From assembly GCF_030272615.1 (NCBI RefSeq), contig NC_081406.1:143463041-143523040 (forward strand): a stretch of DNA of 60,000 nucleotides. The letters run 5' to 3'. Under the pieces are notes generated by a model. It searched no databases. It saw only the letters and a list, made by a program, of their open reading frames with translations, and was not told where the DNA came from. Both the position numbers and the translations under genes were made by a program. Each line of letters opens with the position of its first letter. The stretch's first letter is position 1. Below, piece after piece: positions 35,865-46,539 of this stretch. Source of the DNA: Cryptomeria japonica. Its lineage: Eukaryota > Streptophyta > Pinopsida > Cupressales > Cupressaceae.

Positions 35865-38839
35865 ACATCATCTAATGCACCTAATGAAAGTGATGAACAT
35901 TCAACAATTGAAATTGATATGATTAATGCACCAAATCAAAATGATCAACATACACCAATTCAAATACATATGATGAATGCACCTAATGAATGCAATGAAC
36001 ATACACCATTTGAAAATGATTTAGTGAATGCACATGTTAATGAAATTGAAGAAGATATACCATTTCAATTTGATGTGATCAATGCACATAATGCACCTAA
36101 TGAAAATGAAGAGCATGCACCAATCTTAACACCTTTTAGAATAATTCATAGAAAACCAAAGTTCCTAATAGATATTGATGAAAATATTGTGAAGCCAATG
36201 CATGATAAAATTTCTGAAAGAACTTGTAGAAGAATGGGTAGAAGAATTTGGAATAACTATTTTGAAAACTTAAATCAAAGTGGAAGATGCCAATTACTTG
36301 TTGAAATGATTAAAAATCTGAAATTTAGAGAGACAATGAAAATTTTGGGGTTAAGAACATTCGAAAATAATAGTGAAAGAACCATTGTGAGAAATATTTT
36401 TGATGCATACAAAGCCATTGGTTCGAAATCACGCACTAAAGATGCTAATGTTACTCATCGTGTCCTCACATCAACCATAATGGGAAAGGAAATGAAAAAA
36501 TATCGTTTAATAAGAAAAACAAGCAAGTCATTAAGGATAAGTAGAACCACATTACACTATGCCTTAGAGAGGCAAGAGAAAATTGAGGATCCTAACAATA
36601 ATTCTCTTTGGGCATTCTCGAGTAGACTCCCACACAAGGAAAAGGTTGTTGTTGATGCACTAAGAACGTTAATTGAGAAATATTGGCATGACAATACAAG
36701 GGTTTCACCCAACCAAAGAGATGTTGTTAGAAGGCGAATTGGAATTAGTAATCGTGAGCCACATCCAAAACACTATTTAGATACAACTCAAACACAATTT
36801 TATGAAAGGTTTCTTCAAAGCTTTCCTTAGATTAAAATTAGTCAAAGATTTTTTGAGATGACAAAACCATTTTATGTTAAGATTAATCATGCACGTACTA
36901 CATGTTGTTGTAGGGTCCATGTTAAATTTTCCATGCATTATGATATTTATCGCTATATCTATTGTACTTTGCACACTAATGATGTTTTGTAGGAATGTGG
37001 TCTACAAGCACCTCCTAATTCACTGAGAGAATTTATTTCAAGTGTACTATGTAGACAAGATGACGGGTGCATTTACTATAAGATGACGTGTTTGAGAGGT
37101 TTTTGTCCTACATGTGGCGGTTTGCAATAGTTGCATAGATGTCTACATCTAGATAGCACACATGAAATTGGTAAGGAACTAGTTTATATTGGAAAATATA
37201 AGTCAATCACATATGTTGTTAAAGATGGAAAAGAATTAAAGAGGTGTGAGTTAGTGAAAGGGGATATATGTGTAGCTGATTTTATGAAGATGTTTCAAGA
37301 GAAACTAGTATATGAGTACATAGGTCACACACATAGAGCTAGGTGGTTAGATGAGCAATTCAAGTTGTGTAAGGACACTTTCCCCCTCGGCACTATTGTC
37401 TCTATCGTTGATTTTGCTAAGAATTAAACACTAAAGCCGCAAAATGAAGTACAATCTATTTTTTACCACTCTACACAAGTTACAATTTGTGTACACATAG
37501 CATTCATGCATGCTCATTATAGCACCGAGGAGGAAATAAAGGTTATAAGAGAATATCACTTCTATATTAGCGATAATCGTACTCATTCCTCAGAGTTTGT
37601 GCAAGGATGCTGTACAGTCTTCTATGATAGTTTAAGGGAAAGAGATATAAGATACAACCAACACTTAATATTGTCGGACAATTGCACTGCACAATTCAAG
37701 AATGCAAGGATGTTCTACTGGTTGACTAGGATGCATGTGACAAGTGGTGTGCAACATTTTTGGAATTTCATTGAGGCAGGGCATGGAAAGGGAGAGCATG
37801 ATGGTGCGGGAGAATGTGTGAAAAGAGCTCTTACCAAAGAGGAATTGAAGTACGAAGGTGGTGCAATGTTAATATATGCAAAAACAATTGTGCAATGGTG
37901 TAGCTCTACGATGGGACTAGGTAATGCAAGTAAGTCTATGGTTTCTAGGTATTTTTGGTTAATAAGTGAATCTAACATTGAAAAATATCTAGATTGTTGT
38001 ACACTTACTGGATCAAGTCACATGCATTCATTTAGAAGTTCAAATGCAACATCACTAGTTATTTATACTAGACATATTGCATGCTTTTGCTCTTCATGTA
38101 TGCATTTTTTGTGGGATGAATGTGAATCAAAAGAGTGGGTTGACCAATGCCTTGTAGACCTTTGCAAACCCTAAATACATATCAACTTCCTAGAGCACTA
38201 CAAATGAACTAGATTAAAGCATCAGTGGATTTTGACCATGTATCAAACATAATTGAACCAGGTAAAGGGTTGCAATTTGCTACAATTTTAAGCTTAATTT
38301 ATTAGTATTAACTTATGTTGATTTTGGTATTAACTTATATCCTTCTATTAAATGTAGGTCATGTATATGCAATTATTGCAGATGAGAACAATGAAGAAGG
38401 AACAAATTACTTTTTGTGTCATTGTATTGAGGCCAAAAATAAATTGACTTCTACAGTGGTTGATGGAGAGGGTATTGAGTACCCAATAGGATCTGTTGTT
38501 ATGACAAGGACATAGCTCAGAAGGTACCATTGTTGTGTCGAGTTGTATTGAGATCTCTTAAACTCATTTATTTAGCAGTCATTGTATTGATTTTGGCATT
38601 ATCCTTCTATAAAATGCAGATACCCTATCAAAAATTCTAATGCCTAGTTGATTGAGGACTTTGAGACACATAGACATATTCTTCATTACTCAAACCTGCT
38701 TGTTGCAACAAATATTCATTTGATTAAATATCATGGTAGACCTCTTAACAAGGATATGTGGAAAGTTTGTGAATCAGACCATGAGGCAATACTTGAGACA
38801 CTAAGGGTTAGAGCTGACCCAGAAGGTTCACCTGATTGA
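35865..38839 (+). pseudogene. DDD-type transposase-like gene of the 34-kb element, main part
   Basis: This continues the exon at 15018-15107 in the same frame. It starts with degenerate repeats of NAPNE..EHTP..ID (to about 36110), then a basic helical region (RIIHRKPKFLIDIDENIVKP, ERTCRRMGRRIWNNYFE, SLRISRTTLHYALERQ), a Cys-rich part (CGLQAPP, LRGFCPTCGG) and a catalytic-looking core. The core is VDFAKN (Asp at 37410), HLILSDNCTAQFKNARMFYW (Asp at 37677) and IEAGHGKGEHDGAGECVKRA (Asp at 37800). A one-base slip near 38170 is followed by QLPRALQMN, then introns at about 38261-38357 and 38524-38619 (both GT-AG). It ends EAILETLRVRADPEGSPD at 38839. In-frame stops: TAG at 36828, 36990, 37128, 38210, 38513, 38645 and TAA at 37425. 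I do not recognise a named family with confidence; similar proteins occur as uncharacterised genes in animals (memory, unverified). Confidence 0.6.
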
Positions 38840-38969
38840 TTTTGGGCCATCTAGAAGAATAATTCTACAATATGGTAAAATAATTTTGACAATTTTGTAT
38901 ATATCTTTTGCGAAACATTGTAACTTCACTTTTTTGGATGTGCTCTACATGCATATGAGCTATAATATG

Positions 38970-39190
38970 CATATGAGTTGTAATGTGCATATGTAGATGC
39001 CAAATTTTGTATATAAAAACATCAATGAGTTGTAATGTGCATATCTAGATACTAAATTTTGTATAAAAAAACAACAATGAGTTGTAATGTGCATATCTAG
39101 ATGCTAAGTTTTGTATAAAAAAACAACAACGAGTTGTAATTTGCATATTTAGATGCAAAATTTTATAAATATAAATAGTAATGCACTTGA
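38970..39190 (+). repeat. Minisatellite, about 53-bp unit, four copies
   Basis: GAGTTGTAATGTGCATATCTAGATGC.AA.TTTTGTATA repeats at about 38976, 39028, 39079 and 39130, ending just before two AATTGTACCATTTGATTATAA words at 39263 and 39300. Confidence 0.85.
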
Positions 39191-39429
39191 TCGTTTATAT
39201 AAGATGCCAAATTTTATATATGAAAGTGTCCATGAGGCTGATTTGCAAATTTTGAGAGCCCAAATTTGTACCATTTGATTATAAATACATTTGTAATAAA
39301 ATTGTACCATTTGATTATAAGTAATTGAGTCTGATTCTGACATATATTAAATAACTTGCAAATGGGTATCTGAATATGCAATTTTTTCCAAGTGTTTTGG
39401 GAAAGTTTGAGTTATTATTGAATTATCCG

Positions 39430-42405
39430 ATTTGAAGGGCTAGTAGGAATAGTCCGAATCCGAGATAGGATTTTTGTAGGAAGTGACAACACGACCCCAT
39501 AGGTTCAAACGGATCGTCCATAAGTGCCATGGTCTCCGAGTTACGCTACGTCAAAGTTTGACCATTTTTTCCACTTTGAGCGCACAAGGGAAAACGTCGC
39601 TACGAGGTGGCTCGTAATGATCGGACATCTTGGGGAGTGAGACAAGGGCCCACCTAGCATAAATCCGACCACTTGGATGCACTCGCACTGACAGTTTGTT
39701 CCCACGACAAGCATAACGAAAGATGCACTATTTTGCCACCTCTCGCTGATGGTTTTTGATGCGATAGAAAAAATATCACCACAAGAAAATGGAATCGAGT
39801 TGCCCAAAATCGAGATAGGATTTTGTAGGAAGAGACAACATGACCCCATAGGTTCAAATGGATCATCCATAAGTGCCACGATATCCGAGTTATGCTACGT
39901 TAAAGTTTGACCATTTTTTCCACTTTGAGCGCTCAAGGGAAAACGTTGCTACGAGGTGGCTCATAACGATTGGGCGTCATGGGGAGCGAGACAAGGACAC
40001 ACCTAGCGGAAAACCAACCACTCAGATGTGCTCGCACTAACGGTTCATTCCCATGACAAGTAGAACGAAAGATGCACTATTTTGCCACCACTCACTAATG
40101 GTTTTTGATGGTTTTTGATGCGACAAAAAAAAATCTCACCACAAGAAAACGGAATCAAGTTGCCCAAAATCGAGATAGGATTTTTTAGGCAGAAAAAAAT
40201 TAAACCCATAGGTTCAAACGGATCGTCCATAAGTGCCATGGTCTCTGAGTTATGCTACGTCAAAGTTTGACCTTTTTTTCCACTTTGAGTGCTCAAGGGA
40301 AAACATCACTACAAGGTGGCTTGTAACAATCAGATGTCTTAGGGAGTGAGACAAGGGCACACCTAGCATAAACCAAGCCACCCAGATGCACTTGGGCTGA
40401 CGGTTCATTCCCATGACAAGCAGAACAAAAGATGCACTATTTTGCCACCTCTCACTGACGGTTCATTCCCACGACAAGCAGAACAAAAGATGCACTATTT
40501 TGCCACCTCTCACTGACGGTTTTTGACAGTTTTTGATGCAACAGAAGAAACCGAGATAGGATTTTTTAGGCAGAAACAACATGACCCCATAGGTTCAAAT
40601 GGATCATCCATAAGTGCCACAGTCTCCGAGTTACGAGACATCAAAGTTTGACCATTTTTTCCACTTTGAGCGCTCAAGGGAAAATGTCGCTACGAGGTGG
40701 CTCATAATGATCAGACATCTTGGGGAGTGAGACAAGGGTACACCTAGCATAAACCCAAGCACCCAGATGCGCTCACACTAACGGTTTGTTCCCACGACAA
40801 GCAGAACGAAAGATGCACTATTTTGCCACCTCTCACTGACAGTTTTTGATAGTTTTTGATACGATAGAAAAAATATCACAACAAGAAAATGGAATCGAGT
40901 TGCCTAAAACTGAGATATCATTTTTTAGGCAGTGACAACATGACCCCGTAGGTTCAAACGGATCATCCATAAGTGCCATGGTCTCTAAGTTACGGGACGT
41001 CAAAGTTTGACCGTTTTTTCCACTTTGAGCGCTCAAGGGAAAATGTCGCTACGAGGTGGCTCGTAACGATTAGACATCTTGGGGAGTGAGACAAGGTCAC
41101 ACCTAGCATAAACTTGGCCACCTAGATGCACTCGTGCTGACGATTCATTCCCATGACAAGCAGACTGAAAGATGCACTATTTTGCCACCTCTCACTGACG
41201 ATTTTTGACAGTTTTTGATGCGACAGAAAAAATCTCACCACAAGAAAATGGAATCGAGTTGCTCGAAACCAAGATAGTATTTTTTAGGTAGAAACAACAT
41301 GATTCCATAGGTTCAAACAGATCATCCATAAGTGCCACGGTCTCCGAGTTACGTGATGTCAAAGTTTGATCATTTTTTCCACTTTGAGCGCTCAAGGGAA
41401 AACGTCGCTACGAGGTGGCTTGTAACAATCAGATGTCTTGGGGAGAAAGAAAAGGGCACACCTAGCATAAAATCGGCCACCTGGATGCGCTCGCACTGAT
41501 GGTTCATTCCCACAACAAGCAGAATGAAAGATGCACTATTTTGCCACCTCTCACTGACAGTTTTTGATAGTTTTTGATGTGACAAAAAAAATCTCACCAC
41601 AAGAAAATGGAATCAAGTTGCCCAAAACCAAGATAGGATTTTTTAGGTAGCAACAAAATGACCCCATAGGTTCAAATGGATCATCCATAAGTGCCACAAT
41701 CTCTGAGTTATGGGATGCCAAAGTTTGACCATTTTTTCCACTTTGAGCACTCAAGGGAAAACGTCGCTATGAGGTTGCTCGTAACGATCAGATGTCTTGG
41801 GGAGTGAGACAAGGGCACACCTAGCGTAAACTCGGCCACCCAAACACGCTCGCGCTAATGGTTTGTTCCCATGACAAGAAGAATGGAAGATGCACTATTT
41901 TGCCACCTCTCACTAACGGTTTTTGATGCGACAGAAAAAATCTCACCACAAGAAAATAGAATCGAGTTACCCAAAACCAAGAGAGGAGTTTTTAGGTAGC
42001 GACAAAATGACCCCATAGGTTCAAACGGATCATCCATAAGTGCCACGGTCTCTGAGTTATGGGATGTCAAAGTTTGGCCATTTTTTGCACTTTGAGCGCT
42101 CAAGGGAAAATGTCGCTACAAGGTGGCTCGTAACAATCGGATGCCTTGGAGAGTGATACAAGGGCACACCTAGTGTAAAACCAGCCACCTAGATGTGCTC
42201 GCATTGACGATTCATTCCCATGACAAGAAGAATGAAAGATGCACTATTTTGCCACCTCTCACTGACAGTTTTTGACAATTTTGATGCGACAGAAAAAATC
42301 TAACCACAAGAAAACGGAATCGAGTTGCTCGAAACCGAGATAGGATTTTTTAGGAAGCGATAACATGACCCCATTGGTTCACATGGATCATCCATAAGTG
42401 CTTCA
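39430..42405 (+). repeat. Tandem satellite array, monomer about 351-379 bp
   Basis: The anchor CCCATAGGTTCAAACGGATC recurs at about 39493, 39844, 40204, 40583, 40943, 41302, 41661, 42012 and 42368, giving spacings of 351, 360, 379, 360, 359, 359, 351 and 356. The 379-bp unit (40.2-40.58 kb) contains an extra partial copy of about 60 bp (CATTCCCACGACAAGCAGAA part). Monomers contain GAGCGCTCAAGGGAAAA and CTACGAGGTGGCTCGTAA. Many CpG sites have decayed to TpG or CpA between copies. Small open frames inside the monomers are not genes. Confidence 0.95.
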
Positions 42406-43078
42406 ACTCTTCTTTTATAGGTGATTTGGATGAATAGGTGTGTCTCTTACCCTAAGGCCGACTTGTTATGGATTAAAATTTAAATGAAAACCTTACCTAA
42501 GCTGACTCATCCTTAGATAAATTTCAAATCTACTTCGTGTGCTCAAATATTGTCTTAATTGGTTCTCGAAATGATGAACTTAACTCCATAAGCATGAGTT
42601 TATGAAATAATAACTTCACTCCAATCTCTTCATGCACGAAGGACTCAAAGCAAATTTACTCAATCAACAATATCAACATTACTGGTATCAGTACTTGGGT
42701 ATACACAATATGAGCAATAGATAGTTTAAAATTATATGCCATATGAGTCACAAGTAATGAACAAATTGGATCACATTTAAAGACATATACACAATGAACA
42801 AATTTGATCACATTTCAATAGCAAATAACTAAGTTTCAGGAATATCATGTTCATATATATCAATGAACAAATTGGATTGAATATCAAGTTTCATATATAT
42901 CAAAATGAACAATAATCATGTGCATATATCAAAAAATGGCATAGATGCCAAATCAATAATAGTTACAAAAATGTGGCATGTGCCATGTTTGTCAAAGTCG
43001 ATATATACATATACAAATGTCGAATAAAAAAATAGTCCTTCAATGACCAAAACTATAACTATATGTCTCTATCAGTAT
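42406..43078. other. Spacer between satellite and accessory gene 3' end
   Basis: AT-rich. ATGAACAAATT(G/T)GATCACATTT occurs twice (42756 and 42796) and related CATATATATCAATGAACAA words follow. No gene. Confidence 0.5.
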
Positions 43079-45894
43079 CTATGACTGTGGCAGATCATCA
43101 AAATCGAGCCTCTTCGAAGCAGTACGTGGCTCTGCAGGTGGCTGCACAAGGACAATTCAAATGTCAAATCAGGTATATTTTCTCAATATAACATCAAAAT
43201 AACTAAATACTGAACTCTAAATTGTTTGAAGTTGAAATGATGATTACCTCATCTCTATCTTCTACAATTCGGTGAGGCTGAGGATCTGTGGGATGTCCTG
43301 AAGGAGGCTGTAACTGGTAAAACAACATTAATACATGTTAATTCAAATAACACATAATAAATAAAAATGAATAGACTAAAAAACTAAAGCATACCAGAGC
43401 CTCAGATAGATGTGTTGTGGTCGTAGGAGGAAAAGTCATAGATGAATCAGTTACAACCATTTCCTATGTCCATGGTAAGTGATCCAAAAGGAGTTAACTA
43501 GACTGTTTCAACTCCGTTGTGCACTTAGTGAAAAGGAGTTGATCTAAGATAGACATACCTTTTGCCTTGGTCATGTTGGATCCCATAATATACGTGTAGG
43601 ACTTCTACTGAAATGGAATGGTAGAATAATAGTAGGAAGTTTGGAAGGGGCCTGTAATAGTTTAAAGACAATCATACAAGTTAATAACCCAAAGTTGTTG
43701 ACAAACTAGATTAAACAAATATTTTTAACATATGTAGAAAAAATGCACACCGAAGCCTCGTATAGTTCTCCTATAACCTTAGGAGGCCTAGTTGAATCTG
43801 ATGTAGCTATTACCATTTCTTGTATGAAAAATGATAACATATGATATAGACATAAAAGGATTTAGTTGTTTTGAACAAGCAAAGAATGCAATCCAAAGTG
43901 AATATGAAGATATCACCTCTTCCCTCTACTGAACCTCATCGACATTAGGTGCATTCATTAATTTTGTAAACCCCATATGTTTCTGTATATAGAACAAATA
44001 AATTAAGTGCATTTATCAATATCTACATATACATGTTTAATCATAATACATTTCAACAATTGAATTTAAATTGTAGTGAATTACCTTCTGTCGTTTGGGT
44101 GTCCGAGAGGATATCTTTTTCTACCTCAGAGTGCTAGAGGATGGATTTCTCACATGAGATGTCCTCGAGGCAGGTGGGGTAAACTAATGGAAAAAAATTA
44201 ACATAAGGGAAAATAGCATGTATTTAATATATCACTTAAGTCAAAAATATATAAATCTAAATGGTACCGCATAACTATCTTGGCCAAAGTCAATAGCTGG
44301 AAGCATGATATCATCAAGTTGGGACATCTCAGCCATTGATAAGCCCTACAAAATATCAAGTAATGATACATATAATTAACAAAATATATTTTGAATCCAA
44401 TGTATTATTATATTTTTAACAAATCTACAAATCTTTACCTCTGGTGGCAAAACTACTTGTGACCGTGGAGTCAACTGAATAGTATGTGGTGTACTCCCAC
44501 CACCTGTTCTAAAAATAAAAATTCATTTCTTTTTATAAGATTTAGTCACTTAATTGATAACATGTCATAAACAGAATTAAACGCACCTGTGTCTGATAGA
44601 GAGGGTACAACATATTGAGCAGTTTGTTGGTGAGGGCCACATCCTCTATAGTGGAAGCATGGTATCTACTCCCACAACATGTACACGAATGAGATGTCCC
44701 ACCATCCTCATCCACATCAGTGTCTACACCAGAACATACACCCTGGCAGGTGGGGCACATATGCTGAATGGGTTGGCTCGTACCAAATTATGGATGAGGT
44801 GCTGCTGATGAAGGAGGTGCCACTGAGGAAGGAGGTGATGTTGATGAAGGAGGTGTTGCTAATGAAGGAGGTGTTGCAGGTGCTGGTACATCCTCTGCTC
44901 TGACCAGCTATGTGCCATACTGAACAATGACATCAGTCAATGATGCAGCTTCCTGAAGAGTCTATAATACCATAGACTCCTTCAAGGATATAGGGACAGT
45001 GACATAAACCATGGGTTTAGGAGATGTATGCCTCCTATGTTTTGGGTCTACCACCCTATGGGCCCCAGGTCTATCCTACGTAGAGCCTCTCCCTCTACCC
45101 TGAAATTGTCAGATGTCAAAGTAATTCGGCTTCTCGCCGAGGATAAACTCACAATACAAATTTCTCAAAAAATATAGAGGCACCTCCCAATTATTACAAG
45201 GTGGTTGGTGAAAGACCATATACCACCTATCCCAAAAAGCATCTTTCAACATAGCATGAACACACCAATGTATAGGAAATCGAGTCATATTTAGTTCTAG
45301 GTTGTTACTGGTAATAGGATCGGTGAAAAGAGCACATATGTCAGCTTTAACTATGCCCTTTTTCTTCACTTGATCATATGACAACCCATCCGCATAAAAT
45401 GTTCGACATCTATCCCTCCATGAACCCCATTTTGTAATCTCCCTAGATACCTCATTTGCACTATTAGCCATTGTTTCTAGTGTTCTAGCAAGGGTTGAGT
45501 GGTGCTCAAGCCTAGAGGTCCTCAACCTATTCACCAATATAGAAATTTGGGCACTATTTTGTGTAAGGCGATTGATGAGATCCTCTTGTGTGGCATCTAC
45601 ATGATCTAATGGAGGATGTGGAGGGTTTCAAGGTGGTGGTGGTTGTTGAGGAGTAGCATTTTCAGGATTTTGAGGGTTTTCTTGTTGCTCTTGTGCAATG
45701 TTAATAGGGTTTTCTTGTGTTGCTTGTGCAGGAGGAGGTCTTTGTTGTCTATTTCATTTTTGGGGATTGCTTGAAGAATCTAACATCAAATTAATAAAAA
45801 CAAAACTTAAATCAATTGAAAAACCCTAATTTAATTAAAATGCAAAGAAAAATAATCAAACAAATCAAATCTTACCTGTTTGACGGGGCACCAT
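43079..45894 (-). pseudogene. Second gene of the 34-kb element, multi-exon, function unknown
   Basis: ATG at 45894; first exon MVPRQT, donor at 45876/45875 (GTAAG), acceptor at 45780. Exon 2 (45779 to about 44590) is one frame for some 390 codons. It has a Gln/Pro-rich start, a core LARTLETMANSANEVSREIT, GSWRDRCRTFYADGLSYDQV, MTRFPIHWCVHAMLKDAFWD, a Pro/Ser hinge (ATPPSS, SPPSSVAPPSS) and a Cys cluster CPTCQGVCSG..CTCCGSRYH. At least eight short exons follow with clean GT-AG borders (STPHTIQLTPRSQVVLPPE; GLSMAEMSQLDDIMLPAIDF; FTPPASRTSHVRNPSSSTLR; LMNAPNVDEV; EMVIATSDSTRPPKVIGELY; APSKLPTIILPFHFSRSPTR; EMVVTDSSMTFPPTTTTHL; LQPPSGHPTDPQPHRIVEDR), ending SKRLDFDDLPQS at 43079. About ten in-frame stops (TAG, TGA, one TAA) but hardly any frameshift. 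It converges with the transposase gene. An accessory DNA-binding role is a guess from context. Confidence 0.6.
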
Positions 45895-45935
45895 TGTTGA
45901 AAATTGCTCTCGATGTTGGGAAAATAAAAAATAGT

Positions 45936-46070
45936 TGCAAAACCACACAGGTTCTATGCTTTTTTGGCTTCTCCTTTCTGTTCTTTCACGGGTTTTGGCA
46001 TTGAAAATGGCAAAAACCCGTGGCCTGCACAAAAGAAATATGTTTCTCAAAACCTGTATGGGTTTTGAGA
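45936..46070. repeat. Subterminal repeats, right group
   Basis: Decayed copies of the AACCCGTACGGGTTATG palindrome: AAACCACACAGGTTCTATG, AAAACCCGTGGCCTGCAC and CAAAACCTGTATGGGTTTTG. Better copies lie at 46264-46280 and 46362-46382 (CCCGTACCGCACGGGTTATG). Confidence 0.6.
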
Positions 46071-46109
46071 AACTTTAAATTTTTTTATTTAAAAAAAATG
46101 TTGAAGGGA

Positions 46110-46539
46110 AATGCGAAGGCCCCAAAGCAAAGCCATAGCTTCAACTTGATTGCTAGAATGTCCATTCAAATTACTTGCATAAGCTGCAACCAACTCTCTA
46201 GTGAGTAAGTGTGCCAAGATGGTGAACAGAAAAGTGGCCACACGCCCAAAAAAACAAAATTTTTCATAACCCATGCGGGTTCTAAAATTTCAAAAATGTG
46301 CTAGGCTTGGTAACACTAAGCTTAGAGAAAAAACAATATAAAAAATCAAAATGTTCCCCAAAACCCGTACCGCACGGGTTATGAAAAATTTTGTTTTTTT
46401 TGGGCGTGTGGCCACTTTTCTATTCACCATCTTGGCGCACTTACTCACTAGAGAGTTGGTTGCAGCTTATGCAAGTAATTTGAATGGACATTCTAGCAAT
46501 CAAGTTGAAGCTATGGCTTTGCTTTGGGGCCTTCGCATT
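46110..46539. repeat. Fold-back inverted duplication of the right terminus plus flank
   Basis: Arms 46110 to about 46280 and about 46369-46539 are inverted copies around a centre at 46324-46325. Outside, each arm carries about 93 bp of the LINE RNase H target (LVAAYASNLNGHSSNQVEAM); inside it carries the element's terminus with TAGT/ACTA at the border. 46203-46446 is thus a 244-bp mini-element with both termini. Confidence 0.9.
46390..46446 (-). repeat. Right terminal inverted repeat of the 34-kb element
   Basis: Reading inward: GAGTAAGTGCGCCAAGATGG, TGAATAGAAAAGTGGCCACA. It is followed by the ACTA duplication at 46447-46450. Confidence 0.85.

Larger units (their letters stand above)
12098..46446 (+). 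mobile_element. Large TIR DNA transposon, family unassigned (Sola-like?)
   Basis: The left end reads GGGTAAGTGCACCAAGATGG. The right end, read inward, is GAGTAAGTGCGCCAAGATGG. ACTA lies just outside both ends (12094-12097 and 46447-46450). Removing 12098-46446 rejoins an RNase H reading frame, independent support for an insertion. Total length is 34,349 bp, or 13,592 bp without the CACTA element nested in it. Inside are palindromic subterminal repeats at both ends, a DDD-type transposase-like gene on the plus strand, a multi-exon gene on the minus strand, and a satellite array between them. From general knowledge, 4-bp target duplications and a DDD transposase would fit the Sola superfamily. 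I could not test this. Confidence 0.75.

Noticed and set aside
36828-38647. TAG read as a sense codon in the outer transposase
   Set aside because: No sign of recoding elsewhere in the window. Neighbouring element genes stop at TAG, TGA and TAA alike, so decay is simpler.
39541-42103. Repeated minus-strand frames (ALMDDPFEPMG...) in each satellite monomer
   Set aside because: They recur with the monomer, are broken differently in each copy and show no domain.
39430-42405. CRISPR-like array
   Set aside because: The whole monomer of about 356 bp is repeated with no variable spacers, in a plant genome context; it is a satellite.
44679-44903. Plus-strand frame opposite the Pro/Ser hinge
   Set aside because: Shadow of short repeats (GAAGGAGGTG) that encode the minus-strand hinge.
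12098-46446. Reading the 34-kb element as a LTR retrotransposon or Helitron
   Set aside because: The ends are inverted, not direct; there is no primer-binding site or polypurine tract at them, and a short flanking duplication is present.
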